A stretch of 64,000 nucleotides of DNA from Alistipes sp. UBA936 (GTDB lineage Bacteria; Bacteroidota; Bacteroidia; Bacteroidales; Rikenellaceae). Shown here in pieces: positions 26,390-35,597 of the stretch. The stretch's first letter is position 1; each line of letters begins with the position of its first letter. The DNA lies in NCBI GenBank assembly GCA_002293505.1, contig DBDI01000003.1, forward strand, positions 62,001 to 126,000, written 5' to 3'. The position numbers were made by a program, and so were the translations under genes. The notes beneath the pieces are model-generated. The model was not told where the DNA came from and made no database searches. It saw only the letters and a list, made by a program, of their open reading frames with translations.

Positions 26390-28850
26390 AGTTCTTTAAT
26401 CTTCCTTTTGCTCTCAAAAACACAGCCACCGCCAGCCACAATAGAATCGCGATCGAGGCTGCCAGCGTCACTCCCTCGACTGTCGCGAAGTGTGGCGCGC
26501 GAAATCGCCACTCGATTGTGTGCTCGCCGGCCGGAACGACCATCGCCCTCAGCAGGTAATCCGCTCTGATATAGGGTGTTTCTTTTCCGTCGATGTACGC
26601 TTTCCAGCCTTTGTCGTAGTATATCTCCGAAAACACCACCAACCCTTCGTTTTCAGACACGCTATTATATTTTAAATAATTAGGCCTATATTCAACTAAA
26701 CTTATAGTTGACTCAACTATGAATTTAGTTGAATCACTAAGGCTATGGTTGTCACGCAGGTTTTGTGAAGAGAATCGCTTATCGACAACGGCTTGGTGCT
26801 TGTTGTCGATAGTGCCGAGCGCATCCAGTTCTTCGCGTGCACCGTCGACAAAAATAACGTTCTCGACAAACCACGCAGCGCCGTTCGCATCGGGATTGAG
26901 CTCAACCTGACGTTCGCCGGTCTCCGGATCAACGATGATGAAGTACTTGGTATTTAGCATATTAAGTGCTCCAAGGTCGAGCTTCGACAGGTAGCGGTCG
27001 ATGACGTCCTGATATCGGCGTAGCTTGGCACCGTGGTAACCCCCGACGGAGCGATGAAAATATGAGGTAAGCGCCTCATTGAAAGGATTTTCTGTATTCA
27101 GAACGCGAAATCCCGGCTCGGGGTCCGCCATAATAGCGCGATCCGCAGCATCAGCCGTAATCTGAACCCGCTCGCGAGTCCGAAAATCGTCGTGCGAAAG
27201 ATACCTCAAATTGACCGGCAAAAGATCCGCCAAAACTAAAATTCCGAGTGCCAGAACGAACCACCAGCGCCTGATAGTCAGCTTGTTATCCTGTGCCCGC
27301 ACCCATAACCAGACAACGCCAGCCGTCAGAGCAACGAACAGCAGAGATCGCCAACAATCGTTACGGAACATCGCCGCTCGTTCGCTCCGCATCGCATCCA
27401 CAAGTCCCGGAATACCAGCGAATTGCTCGTCCCCAAGAGCCGAAAAATCGTAAATCGCACCCCCGAAGAGCGCAAAAAGCAATGCCACGCCGCCAGTGAG
27501 TCCCAATGTCCACAAAAATCCGGATTTGAATCGGTTTTTGTCCAACTCATTATCCCACAACGCTTTCAGAACCAGTGCCGCAACGAACGGAACGGCCCAC
27601 TGCAACACCACAAGGGCCATTGCCACGGTGCGAAACTTGTTGTAACCGGGCAGCACGGAGAACGATAACTGAGTGAACCACATTGCGTTACTACCCCAGG
27701 CGAGCAACAAACCGAGAGCGCTAACCACGACGACCCACCATTTTTGCCGTCCGGGCAGAACGAAGAGTCCGAGAACGAACAAGAATACAACGACCGCACC
27801 TATATAAGTAGGTCCCCCGGTGAATGGCTGGCCACCCCAGTATCCGGGAAGTTGAGTTGCTAAGGATGGATTTATACCGCTGCGTCTCAGTACGTTAGCA
27901 ACCTCACCACGAGCATCGAAGCCACCAGACGATCCGCCGCCGCGAAAATTCGGAATGAACATATTCAAGCTCTCGCCAATGCCGTAACTCCAAGCAGTAG
28001 CGTATTGTAAATCAAGTCCTTGAGAATCGGATCCGGCCTCGTTCCCTACGGCCGGAGCTACCTCGCTACCGCCGCGAATCGTTTCGGGCGAGTGCTCGAA
28101 AGTGTACCACAGGTGAGTAAAATTAGCGCCTACAGCGAGCAGTGCCGAACCGGCCAAAACAGCAGTCGCTGTGCAAAATCGCCTCCACGCTTTTTTACCT
28201 CTCTGTCTTGCAGTTACGATGAATTCCCCAAGCCAGAAAGCCAGAACGATCAGCAGGAAATAGTATGTGATTTGATGGTGTGATGCGGCGATCGTGAGCG
28301 CCCCGAAAAGCGCCGAAAGTCCACCGCCAATCAACATATTACGTCGAAAAGTCCAAAAAACAGCCCCGACGAGCATCGGTGCCCAACCCATTGCGCGCAT
28401 CTTAGTGATGTGGCCGGCTTCGATGATCAGGATGTTGTAAGTCGATAACCCATAGGCGATTGCAGGCACGATAGCGACCCAAGGGTTGACCCCGACGAGC
28501 AACAACATCACCCAAAATCCGAGCATTGCCAAAAAGAGCAGCGCAGCGGGTTCGCCAACAAGATTCATCGCCCATTGTCCGGCGTTACGCAAAAACATCG
28601 CAGGATACTGAACACTAATGAGATAGGCAGGCATACCGCCGAACATTCCGCCCGTCCATTGCGGATCCTCGTCGAAGGCGGCGCGATGCTCGGAGATGTC
28701 GCGTTTCATCCCGTCGTACATCTGTACATCAGTCTGAGACAGCGACTTACCACTGTATTGTGGCGCAAAATATGCCGTGCTGATCGCTCCGAAAAGCACA
28801 ACCGCCACGACGTATGGCAGCGCGCGCAAAAATATGTTCCGCAGGTTCAT
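26373..28850 (-). CDS. YfhO-family large membrane protein
   Basis: An 825-residue protein with about a dozen membrane segments in the first 550 residues, a soluble region (about 560-790), and a last membrane helix before a basic C-terminus. The late EYRPNYLKYNSVSENEGLVVFSEIYYDKGWKAYIDG segment is the YfhO signature. YfhO proteins are GT-C-like and linked to glycosylation of lipoteichoic acid or other envelope sugars in Firmicutes; the substrate here is unknown. It leads the yfhO-ftsX-DUF3098-uppP-truB operon. A 45-base palindrome lies inside the gene. Confidence 0.88.
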   Translation of the reverse strand: MNLRNIFLRALPYVVAVVLFGAISTAYFAPQYSGKSLSQTDVQMYDGMKRDISEHRAAFDEDPQWTGGMFGGMPAYLISVQYPAMFLRNAGQWAMNLVGEPAALLFLAMLGFWVMLLLVGVNPWVAIVPAIAYGLSTYNILIIEAGHITKMRAMGWAPMLVGAVFWTFRRNMLIGGGLSALFGALTIAASHHQITYYFLLIVLAFWLGEFIVTARQRGKKAWRRFCTATAVLAGSALLAVGANFTHLWYTFEHSPETIRGGSEVAPAVGNEAGSDSQGLDLQYATAWSYGIGESLNMFIPNFRGGGSSGGFDARGEVANVLRRSGINPSLATQLPGYWGGQPFTGGPTYIGAVVVFLFVLGLFVLPGRQKWWVVVVSALGLLLAWGSNAMWFTQLSFSVLPGYNKFRTVAMALVVLQWAVPFVAALVLKALWDNELDKNRFKSGFLWTLGLTGGVALLFALFGGAIYDFSALGDEQFAGIPGLVDAMRSERAAMFRNDCWRSLLFVALTAGVVWLWVRAQDNKLTIRRWWFVLALGILVLADLLPVNLRYLSHDDFRTRERVQITADAADRAIMADPEPGFRVLNTENPFNEALTSYFHRSVGGYHGAKLRRYQDVIDRYLSKLDLGALNMLNTKYFIIVDPETGERQVELNPDANGAAWFVENVIFVDGAREELDALGTIDNKHQAVVDKRFSSQNLRDNHSLSDSTKFIVESTISLVEYRPNYLKYNSVSENEGLVVFSEIYYDKGWKAYIDGKETPYIRADYLLRAMVVPAGEHTIEWRFRAPHFATVEGVTLAASIAILLWLAVAVFLRAKGRLKNYGTGR
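26690..26734. repeat. 45-base near-perfect palindrome inside yfhO
   Basis: Two 21-base arms (26690-26710 and 26714-26734) around a 3-base centre pair at 19 of 21 positions. The arms begin with ATTCAACTAAA and contain an inner ATAGTTG/CAACTAT repeat. The stretch is AT-rich within a GC-rich gene. The reading frame is kept. Confidence 0.7.
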
Positions 28851-28857
28851 CGTGCCG

Positions 28858-28865
28858 CAAAGATA
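28858..28865 (-). promoter_or_regulatory. yfhO operon -7 element (TATCTTTG)
   Basis: A full consensus match on the minus strand, seven bases before the yfhO ATG. It is one arm of a perfect 12-bp inverted repeat shared with the next promoter. Confidence 0.75.
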
Positions 28866-28876
28866 GTGAATTTTAC

Positions 28877-28884
28877 TATCTTTG
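28877..28884 (+). promoter_or_regulatory. Polyprenyl synthase -7 element (TATCTTTG)
   Basis: A full consensus match nine bases before the ATG at 28894. It mirrors the yfhO element across an 11-base gap. Confidence 0.75.
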
Positions 28885-28893
28885 CGCGTGCCT

Positions 28894-29883
28894 ATGAGTA
28901 TTGTCGACGAAATACGACGCCCGATTGAGTCAAAAATAGCTGAATACGAGGACTTTATGGCGAAGCAGATGCGCTCGCCCGACCCGCTTGTCAGCGGGAT
29001 TCTCGACTACATTTTGCAAAATGGAGGCAAGGGAATACGGCCGATGATGGTGTTGCTCTCGGCGGCGATGCAAAAGCCTGATAATAAGGATAATATAGGC
29101 CTGCGTACTTACCTCGGGGCGATGCTTGTGGAGATGATGCACACGGCCTCGCTGGTGCACGACGATGTGATCGATGAGAGTGATATGCGTCGCGGAAAGC
29201 CCTCTGTGAGAGCACGTTGGGGGTCGCGCAGCGCGGTGATTGCGGGCGACCTCATCTTGGCAAAGAGCATTACGGTCGGTCTGGACAGCGGGCAGTTCGA
29301 CATTGTGGACTATGTGACGCGCGCGATGAGCACTCTTTGCGAGGGTGAACTCATTCAGAGTCAGCAAAGTAACCGTCTTGAGATGACGCGTGAAATTTAC
29401 CTCGACATCATTCGGAAAAAGACGGCCGCATTGTTTGGCGTAAGTGCCGGGGTGGGAGCGTTGTCTGTCGGCGCACCTTGTTCGCAAGTGTCTGTTATGC
29501 AGGAGTTTGGCGAACTTGTCGGTATCGCTTTCCAGATTCAGGACGACATCCTTGATTACGATACTGCCGGGGAGACAGGCAAACCGGCGTGTAACGATCT
29601 GGCAGAAAAGAAGATAACCTTGCCTTTACTGGTTGTTATCGAGCGTTCGTCCGAAGCGCGTCGCAAGGATCTTTTGGCTCGTCTGGCTACCGCGGATACA
29701 GATTCACAATCAATTGAATATCTGCATGATGTCGTGGTTTCGGAAGGCGGCCTTGCAGAAGCGACACGGATTATGCAAGCGTATGTGGCTCGTGCTCAAG
29801 GACTTCTTGAACCATTCCCGCCCAGCCCATACCACACGGCATTGCTGCTACTGACCAGCTATGCGGCGGACAGAAAAAAATAA
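28894..29883 (+). CDS. Polyprenyl diphosphate synthase
   Basis: A 329-residue trans-prenyltransferase that lengthens isoprenoid diphosphates, probably for the menaquinone side chain. The first Asp-rich motif is DDVIDESDMRRG and the second is FQIQDDILDYD, with the GGKGIRPMMVLLSA substrate loop. Residues before the first motif that set chain length (LVEMMHTASLVHDD) are small, which suggests a long product (octaprenyl or similar); that is inference. The ATG at 28894 fits the family start and the promoter. Confidence 0.93.
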   Translation: MSIVDEIRRPIESKIAEYEDFMAKQMRSPDPLVSGILDYILQNGGKGIRPMMVLLSAAMQKPDNKDNIGLRTYLGAMLVEMMHTASLVHDDVIDESDMRRGKPSVRARWGSRSAVIAGDLILAKSITVGLDSGQFDIVDYVTRAMSTLCEGELIQSQQSNRLEMTREIYLDIIRKKTAALFGVSAGVGALSVGAPCSQVSVMQEFGELVGIAFQIQDDILDYDTAGETGKPACNDLAEKKITLPLLVVIERSSEARRKDLLARLATADTDSQSIEYLHDVVVSEGGLAEATRIMQAYVARAQGLLEPFPPSPYHTALLLLTSYAADRKK

Positions 29884-29908
29884 GCCCCGACGCGATCGTC
29901 GAGGCTTA
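29881..29908. terminator. Possible hairpin between convergent genes
   Basis: A 12-bp stem with one mismatch (29881-29892 with 29897-29908) and a CGAT loop begins at the polyprenyl synthase stop. It has no T run, so it may work only weakly, possibly in both directions for the two convergent genes. Confidence 0.45.
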
Positions 29909-29926
29909 AATCGCTAATTGACAATC

Positions 29927-31183
29927 TTATAACGTGGTGAGCTTCAGGTTGCGGAACAGCACCTTGATGCCGCCGCCGTCGTGGATTTGCAGTGCCAGAC
30001 GACCCTGACGCTCGGCAAAAGCGGGGTCGGTCAGGTTGGTAACTTCGGTGCCGTTGAGCCACACCGTAGCATTGTCACCGACCACGCGAACGCGCATTGT
30101 GTTCCAACCGTCAACTAAGTGTTCTACAGGAGGTTGGAACAGCCAACCGCGTCCGTAACTCTCGTAAATTCCGCCCGAATGATGCCCCGCAGGAGCGACT
30201 TCAACCTGCCATCCATTGACCTTTGCAGGCGGGAAAACAACCGAACGGAAGAAAAATCCGCTGTTGCCGTTGGCCAGTTGGTTGAACTCGAACGTGGCAT
30301 CGAAATCGTCGTAATATTCGCGAGTCGCGAGGTAGCCGTAGCCTTTGTCGGGGCCGCTTTCGACAACGATGCAACCCTCCTCGGCGTAGAATTTTTCGGT
30401 TCCGTAGACAACCCAGTTGTTAAGATCCGTCCCGTTAAAGAGCGCGACTTCGGTGCCTGCTTTACGCGGTAACTCCTTGATTCTGATGTTTCTGAACGAC
30501 GCAGGATAGCCGTGATCCTGCAGGCAGACCAGACCCCTGTGAGCCAGTCCGTACTCGGGCGCGTTTTCCCATTTACCACTCGCACGACGCGCGAACCAGT
30601 CATCCGTCCAGGCCTCGAACTTAATGGTTTTCACGCCGTTAAGCCAATATTCCACGTGACCGTTGTCGAACACGATCTCGGAATTGTTCCACTGTCCGGG
30701 AGGATTGATCGTAACGCCCTCGAGATTAGGCAGATACATCGCATAGTCGACGCCCATATCCTGCCACGGTTCGAGCACGTCGCCACTGTTAGCTTCGTAG
30801 CCGGCCTTGTCAATCAGCTGATACTCAGGACCTGTGACATACGGTACTTTGAATTCCGGACGCTCGACCACGTGATAGAGAATACCGCTGTTGCCGCCAG
30901 TGGAGAGTTTCCAGTCGAGCGACAGATGGAAATTCTCAAACTGCTTGTCAGTCACAATGTAACCTGAGGCATCGCTGCCGCTTCCGTCGGCCTGAATAGC
31001 TCCGTCGACAACCTGCCAACCAGTGAGGCCTTCGACGTTGTAGTTGCGCCACCCGTCAAGAGTTGTACCATCGAAAAGCAGTGTCCAACCCTCAGCTATC
31101 TGACTTTGAGACAGCGTGTTAGGTTTTTGTCCACAAGCGGTTGCAACCAGCGTGACCGCCACAATTGTAAAGATTTTTCTCAT
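29927..31183 (-). CDS. Tandem DUF1080 (3-keto-disaccharide hydrolase-like) lipoprotein
   Basis: A 418-residue exported lipoprotein: signal MRKIFTIVAVTLVATAC with lipobox Cys17. Two copies of the DUF1080 concanavalin-like beta-sandwich follow (about residues 30-220 and 228-415), each with the GWxxxDGxIxAxG and NSGxxxR/YH segments (GNSGILYHV, NGNSGFFFRSV). DUF1080 includes 3-keto-glucoside hydrolases and glycan-binding proteins. It probably acts in the periplasm or at the surface on glycans. The start at 31183 leaves 17 bases after aroE. Confidence 0.88.
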   Translation of the reverse strand: MRKIFTIVAVTLVATACGQKPNTLSQSQIAEGWTLLFDGTTLDGWRNYNVEGLTGWQVVDGAIQADGSGSDASGYIVTDKQFENFHLSLDWKLSTGGNSGILYHVVERPEFKVPYVTGPEYQLIDKAGYEANSGDVLEPWQDMGVDYAMYLPNLEGVTINPPGQWNNSEIVFDNGHVEYWLNGVKTIKFEAWTDDWFARRASGKWENAPEYGLAHRGLVCLQDHGYPASFRNIRIKELPRKAGTEVALFNGTDLNNWVVYGTEKFYAEEGCIVVESGPDKGYGYLATREYYDDFDATFEFNQLANGNSGFFFRSVVFPPAKVNGWQVEVAPAGHHSGGIYESYGRGWLFQPPVEHLVDGWNTMRVRVVGDNATVWLNGTEVTNLTDPAFAERQGRLALQIHDGGGIKVLFRNLKLTTL

Positions 31184-31200
31184 AAGTAAATTATTTTTGG

Positions 31201-32022
31201 TTAGGTTTTTCGTGTGCACAAAGTCTTTAGGTCGTCGGCCTGGTCGGTCGTTGGTGGTCCGGTCCAGATTTGCCAGCTTTTTTCGGCCTGCTCCCTCAGC
31301 ATCGTCTCGCCGTTTAATGTTGTTGCCCCTCGCCGCCGCCCCTCAGCTAAGAAAGCTGTAACTGGCGGATTATAAACAAGATCGTACAAAAAATGTCCTT
31401 CGCCGATCGCATCATATGGCAAATCCGGCTTGCCATCAATTGCGGGGTAAGTGCCTAACGGTGTGGTGTTTACTATAAGTTTGTGATCTGCCATCACTTC
31501 TGGCGTCAACTCATCATAACTCAAAAACTCGCCTCCACCCCTCGAAACCATCTTATAATCAATACCTTCCCGCTCCAAAACATACCTCACGGCGCAGGAT
31601 GCACCGCCAGTTCCCAGAACCAAAGCCGCCGGCCGCTTGCCGCTCGAAAGCCCGCTCTCCTGCCCGTTGATAACCTCGCCTAACAATGCCTTCAACCCGA
31701 CCGTAAACCCGTGAGCATCAGTGTTATATCCCCATAACTTCCCGTCCACGACCCTGACACAATTCACGGCCCCAATGGCGTGCGCCTCCTCTGACACAAA
31801 ATCCAACCACGGCACGATGTCGCGTTTGTATGGAATGGTCACGTTAAAGCCTTCAAGATCAGGATATTTACCCAACAGAGAAGTCAGTTCCGACAGCCGC
31901 TCGAGTTCGAAATTATAGTACCTGCATTCGTCCGCCAGCCCCAGAGCCTTGAATTTCGCCGCGAAGTAACTCGCTGAGAATGAATGTTCCAGTGGCCGCC
32001 CGATTATCCCGAAAATTCGCAT
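31201..32022 (-). CDS. aroE: Shikimate dehydrogenase
   Basis: A 273-residue NADP-dependent enzyme of aromatic amino acid synthesis. The shikimate-binding Lys lies in NVTIPYKRD and the catalytic Asp in NTDAHGF; the dinucleotide loop is LGTGGASCAV and the C-terminal LNGETMLREQAEKSWQIW box is typical. It is transcribed with the VTT gene upstream (9-base gap) and the DUF1080 gene downstream. aroQ of the same pathway lies at 53288-53704. Confidence 0.96.
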   Translation of the reverse strand: MRIFGIIGRPLEHSFSASYFAAKFKALGLADECRYYNFELERLSELTSLLGKYPDLEGFNVTIPYKRDIVPWLDFVSEEAHAIGAVNCVRVVDGKLWGYNTDAHGFTVGLKALLGEVINGQESGLSSGKRPAALVLGTGGASCAVRYVLEREGIDYKMVSRGGGEFLSYDELTPEVMADHKLIVNTTPLGTYPAIDGKPDLPYDAIGEGHFLYDLVYNPPVTAFLAEGRRRGATTLNGETMLREQAEKSWQIWTGPPTTDQADDLKTLCTRKT

Positions 32023-32031
32023 CCGTCCTGC

Positions 32032-32643
32032 TTAAATAAGATATTTCACCAAAACGAACGACCCGATAAGCAGCACGGTGAACACCACGGCCAACAGGTT
32101 GAAGTACTTGTCAATGAACGCTTTGACCGGTGCGCCGAACTTCCATATCAGCCCCGAGATCAAGAAGAATCGCAGGCCCCGAGACACCACCGACCCAGCC
32201 ACAAAGCCGCCCAATCCGATGTCGAAAAGCCCGGCCGCGATCGTGAACAGTTTATAAGGAATGGGCGTGAATCCGGCGGTGAAGATGATCCAGAAGTCCC
32301 ATTGCTCGAACATTACTCTCACTTTTTCAAAGTCTTCGGGCGAAAATATTCCACGATTGAACACCCATTGTGCAAGTCCCGTCAGCTCGCCACCCGCCGT
32401 TTGCCACAAGTAGTAGCCGATCGCATAGCCGCCAAGTGCCCCCAGAACCGAACCCGCCGTACAGATCAACGCATATCGAAACGCGCGCGCCGGTCGGCCC
32501 AAACAGAGCGCAATCAGCAGTACATCAGGCGGAATGGGGAAGAAGCTCGACTCAACGAACGCAACCGCAAACAGAGCCACCTCTCCCCACCGAGACTCGC
32601 TCCAGCCCAGCACCCAGTCGTAAAGTCGACGTACGAAATTCAT
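32032..32643 (-). CDS. DedA/VTT-domain membrane protein (YqaA type)
   Basis: A 203-residue membrane protein of the SNARE-associated (VTT) family. It opens with YDWVLGWSESRWGEVALFAVAFVESSFFPIPPDVLLIAL, the YqaA signature, and has re-entrant loops and four to five membrane segments. DedA-family proteins move undecaprenyl phosphate or phospholipids across the membrane. Its gene is divergent from korA and first in an operon with aroE. Confidence 0.92.
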   Translation of the reverse strand: MNFVRRLYDWVLGWSESRWGEVALFAVAFVESSFFPIPPDVLLIALCLGRPARAFRYALICTAGSVLGALGGYAIGYYLWQTAGGELTGLAQWVFNRGIFSPEDFEKVRVMFEQWDFWIIFTAGFTPIPYKLFTIAAGLFDIGLGGFVAGSVVSRGLRFFLISGLIWKFGAPVKAFIDKYFNLLAVVFTVLLIGSFVLVKYLI

Positions 32644-32651
32644 AACGCCCG

Positions 32652-32659
32652 CAAAGTTA
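32652..32659 (-). promoter_or_regulatory. VTT-aroE operon -7 element (TAACTTTG)
   Basis: A full TAnnTTTG match on the minus strand, eight bases before the ATG. The divergent korA side has a weaker TATATTCG at 32672-32679, 12 bases away. Confidence 0.68.
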
Positions 32660-32687
32660 CAAAAAAGTTTGTATATTCGCGGCCATT

Positions 32688-34535
32688 ATGGAGACACAAA
32701 AGATTACGGAGATCGCCGACGTTGTGGTTCGATTTTCGGGCGACTCGGGCGACGGTATGCAGTTGGTGGGCACGTTGTTTTCGGACGCGGCGGCGGTCGG
32801 TGGTAACGGGATCTCGACTTTTCCCGACTTTCCGTCGGAGATTCGCGCTCCGCAGGGTACCGTGGCCGGGGTTTCGGGCTTCCAGGTTCACCTCGGCGCC
32901 GCAAAGATGACCACTCCGGGCGACACCTGTGACACACTCGTTGCGATGAACCCGGCGGCGCTGAGGGCTAACACCCGCGGTTTGAGGCCCGACTCGACGA
33001 TCATTCTGGACGACGACGCGTTCACTCCCAAGGAGTTCCGCAAGGCGGGCTTAGTGTCCGACGACCCGATCGCAGAACTCGGTCTGGAGGGCTACAACAT
33101 CGTCGCCCCGAAGATAACTTCGCTCACCCGCGAGGCTCTCGAAGGGCTGGGGCTCGACGTCAAGAGTGCCACCAAGTGTAAGAATATGTTCGCTCTCGGG
33201 CTGTGCTTCTACCTATATAACAAGCCGTTGGAGCATACGTTCGAATATATTGAACGTAAGTTTGCCAAGAAGAATCCCGCCATCGCCGAGGCTAACGTGC
33301 GCGCACTCAAGGCCGGCTTTAACTACGGCGCCAACACCCACTCGTTCGCCAATACGTATAATATTAAGCCCGCCGCACTCCCCGAGGGCACTTACCGTAT
33401 GATAAACGGTAATCAGGCGACGGCTTGGGGTTTCATCGCTGCTTCCGAAAAGAGCGGTCGACCCCTGTTTTGCGGCTCGTATCCGATCACTCCCGCGACC
33501 GTCATCCTCGAAGAACTTGCCAAACGTCGCGACCTCGGCGTTGTGACTGTTCAGGCGGAGGATGAGATTGCCGGTATCTGTACCTCGATCGGGGCTTCGT
33601 TCGCCGGTTCGCTGGCTGTTACGACGACTTCCGGCCCGGGACTGTCGCTCAAAAGCGAGGCGATGGGCCTTGCGGTGATGACGGAACTCCCTCTGGTTGT
33701 GGTTGATGTGCAGAGGGGCGGCCCTTCGACCGGCCTTCCGACCAAGACCGAGCAGAGCGACCTGTTGCAGGCGCTCTACGGCCGTAACGGCGAGGCTCCG
33801 ATGGTCGTCATCGCTGCGTCGACTCCCTCCGATTGCTTTCATTATGCATTCTGGGCTGCCAAAATCGCTCTGGAGCGTATGACCCCCGTGTTGCTGCTCA
33901 CCGACGGATTCATCGCCAACGGTTCCGAGCCGTGGTGCATCCCGTCGATGGCCGATTACCCTGCCATCAAGCCGCCGATCATTCGCGAACTGCAAGGCAG
34001 TCAATACTTTTGTTATGACCGCGACCCTGAAGCAGGGGCTCGCACCTGGGCCATTCCCGGAACTCCCGGATTGGAACATCGTATAGGCGGACTTGAGAAG
34101 GACAAACGTATCGGTTGCGTGTCCCACGATCCGACCAACCACCATACGATGACCGAGTTGCGCGCTGCCAAGATCGCTCGCGTGGCCAGCTTCATTCCGA
34201 CTCAGGAGATCACCACCGGCGACCCCGAGGGCGACCTGCTCGTGGTGGGGTGGGGTGGTACTCGTGGCCACTTGCAGGGTGCGGTCGAGAAACTGCGCGC
34301 AGAGGGTAAACGCGTCTCCCACTGCCACTTCAACTGGATCAATCCACTGCCGCACGGCGTGGAGCAAATTTTCTCGCGCTTCCGCCAAATCGTTGTGTGC
34401 GAGCTCAATATGGGTCAGTTTGCGGGCTACCTGCGAATGAATTTCCCGCAGTTCGCCTACCTGCAATATAACAAGGTTCAGGGTCTGCCTTTCACGATCG
34501 ACGAACTTGCCGCTCACTTTAATTCATTGATATAA
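32688..34535 (+). CDS. korA: 2-oxoacid:acceptor oxidoreductase, alpha (gamma-alpha fused) subunit
   Basis: A 615-residue subunit joining the gamma domain (about 1-190, VRFSGDSGDGMQLVG) and the alpha domain (about 205-600, with YPITPATVILEELAK and TTSGPGLSLKSEAMG). With KorB it oxidatively decarboxylates a 2-oxoacid, most likely 2-oxoglutarate, to the acyl-CoA with ferredoxin. In an anaerobe with MutAB it would feed the reductive branch to succinate and propionate; that is inference. The stop overlaps the korB start (TAATG). Confidence 0.94.
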   Translation: METQKITEIADVVVRFSGDSGDGMQLVGTLFSDAAAVGGNGISTFPDFPSEIRAPQGTVAGVSGFQVHLGAAKMTTPGDTCDTLVAMNPAALRANTRGLRPDSTIILDDDAFTPKEFRKAGLVSDDPIAELGLEGYNIVAPKITSLTREALEGLGLDVKSATKCKNMFALGLCFYLYNKPLEHTFEYIERKFAKKNPAIAEANVRALKAGFNYGANTHSFANTYNIKPAALPEGTYRMINGNQATAWGFIAASEKSGRPLFCGSYPITPATVILEELAKRRDLGVVTVQAEDEIAGICTSIGASFAGSLAVTTTSGPGLSLKSEAMGLAVMTELPLVVVDVQRGGPSTGLPTKTEQSDLLQALYGRNGEAPMVVIAASTPSDCFHYAFWAAKIALERMTPVLLLTDGFIANGSEPWCIPSMADYPAIKPPIIRELQGSQYFCYDRDPEAGARTWAIPGTPGLEHRIGGLEKDKRIGCVSHDPTNHHTMTELRAAKIARVASFIPTQEITTGDPEGDLLVVGWGGTRGHLQGAVEKLRAEGKRVSHCHFNWINPLPHGVEQIFSRFRQIVVCELNMGQFAGYLRMNFPQFAYLQYNKVQGLPFTIDELAAHFNSLI

Positions 34536-35563
34536 TGTCACATAACTGTATATATTCCGCCGCCGATTTCAAGTCCGACCAGGAGGTCAAATGGTGCCCT
34601 GGTTGCGGCGACCACGCTGTGTTGGGCTCGCTCACGGCTGCTTTGGCGCGCATTTCGTCTGAGGATTGCGTTCCGCGCGAAAAGTTCACCGTGGTTAGCG
34701 GCATCGGTTGCTCGTCGCGATTTCCTTATTACGTGAGGAGTTACGGCTTCCACGGTATCCACGGTCGCGCAGCCGCGATCGCAACCGGCGTCAAGACCGC
34801 AAACCCCGACCTCAGCGTTTGGGTTGCCACGGGCGACGGCGACTCGCTGGCCATTGGCGGTAACCACTTCATTCACGCTGTGCGGCGCAACGTGGATATG
34901 ACTATGATGTTGTTCAACAATGAGATATATGGCCTCACCAAGGGCCAGTACTCGCCCACTACCAAGCTCGGTAAGGTTACCAAGACGTCGCCTTTCGGGA
35001 CGATTGAAAAGCCCTTCAAGCCCGGCGAACTGGCTATCGGGGCTGGGGGAACTTTCTTTGCGCGCTCAGTTGATGCCGAGGTTGCACTCACGACCGAAAT
35101 GCTCGTCGCTGGCGCTCGTCACAAGGGTATGGCCGTCGTCGAGGCGCTGGTCAATTGTGTGATATTCAACGATAAAACCCACGCCACTTATGCGGGCGAC
35201 AAAGCCACGCGGGCCGAAAATACGATCCTGTTGAAACACGGCGAGCCGATGATTTTCGGTGCCAATCGCGACAAAGGGCTGGTGCTCGACGGCGAACAGT
35301 TGCGGGGCGTCAGGCTGGGCGACGACGGGGTGGCCGAGAGCGACATCCTTGTTCACGACGCCCACACCGCCAATCCCACGATTCACTTCCTGCTGGCCGG
35401 TATGTCGTGGCCCGATTACCCTGTGGCTCTGGGTATTATTCGTCAGGTGGAGGCTCCGGCTTACGACGCCGAGGTTCACCGTCAGGTCGAGGAACAACAG
35501 GCCACCGCGAAAATCTCTAACGTCGACGACCTGCTCGGTTCCGGCGCCACCTGGAAAGTTTAG
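34535..35563 (+). CDS. korB: 2-oxoacid:ferredoxin oxidoreductase, beta subunit
   Basis: A 342-residue subunit carrying thiamine diphosphate and the Fe-S ligands. WCPGCGDHAVL holds the N-terminal Cys pair, the thiamine motif is GDGDSLAIGGNHFIHAVRRN with NNEIYG, and MTGGQ-type sequence is replaced by LTKGQYSPTT as in KorB. Thus the preferred substrate is 2-oxoglutarate. No separate ferredoxin subunit gene is adjacent. Ends 35 bases before the convergent broken fucosidase gene. Confidence 0.95.
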   Translation: MSHNCIYSAADFKSDQEVKWCPGCGDHAVLGSLTAALARISSEDCVPREKFTVVSGIGCSSRFPYYVRSYGFHGIHGRAAAIATGVKTANPDLSVWVATGDGDSLAIGGNHFIHAVRRNVDMTMMLFNNEIYGLTKGQYSPTTKLGKVTKTSPFGTIEKPFKPGELAIGAGGTFFARSVDAEVALTTEMLVAGARHKGMAVVEALVNCVIFNDKTHATYAGDKATRAENTILLKHGEPMIFGANRDKGLVLDGEQLRGVRLGDDGVAESDILVHDAHTANPTIHFLLAGMSWPDYPVALGIIRQVEAPAYDAEVHRQVEEQQATAKISNVDDLLGSGATWKV

Positions 35564-35597
35564 AGCCCTGCAGCCCTGCCCTCGGGTCTGCCGAAGC

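Noticed and set aside
32672..32679. korA -7 element TATATTCG as a firm promoter
   Set aside because: One mismatch in the most conserved part (TTCG for TTTG) and no TTTG at the right distance; mentioned only as a possible box.
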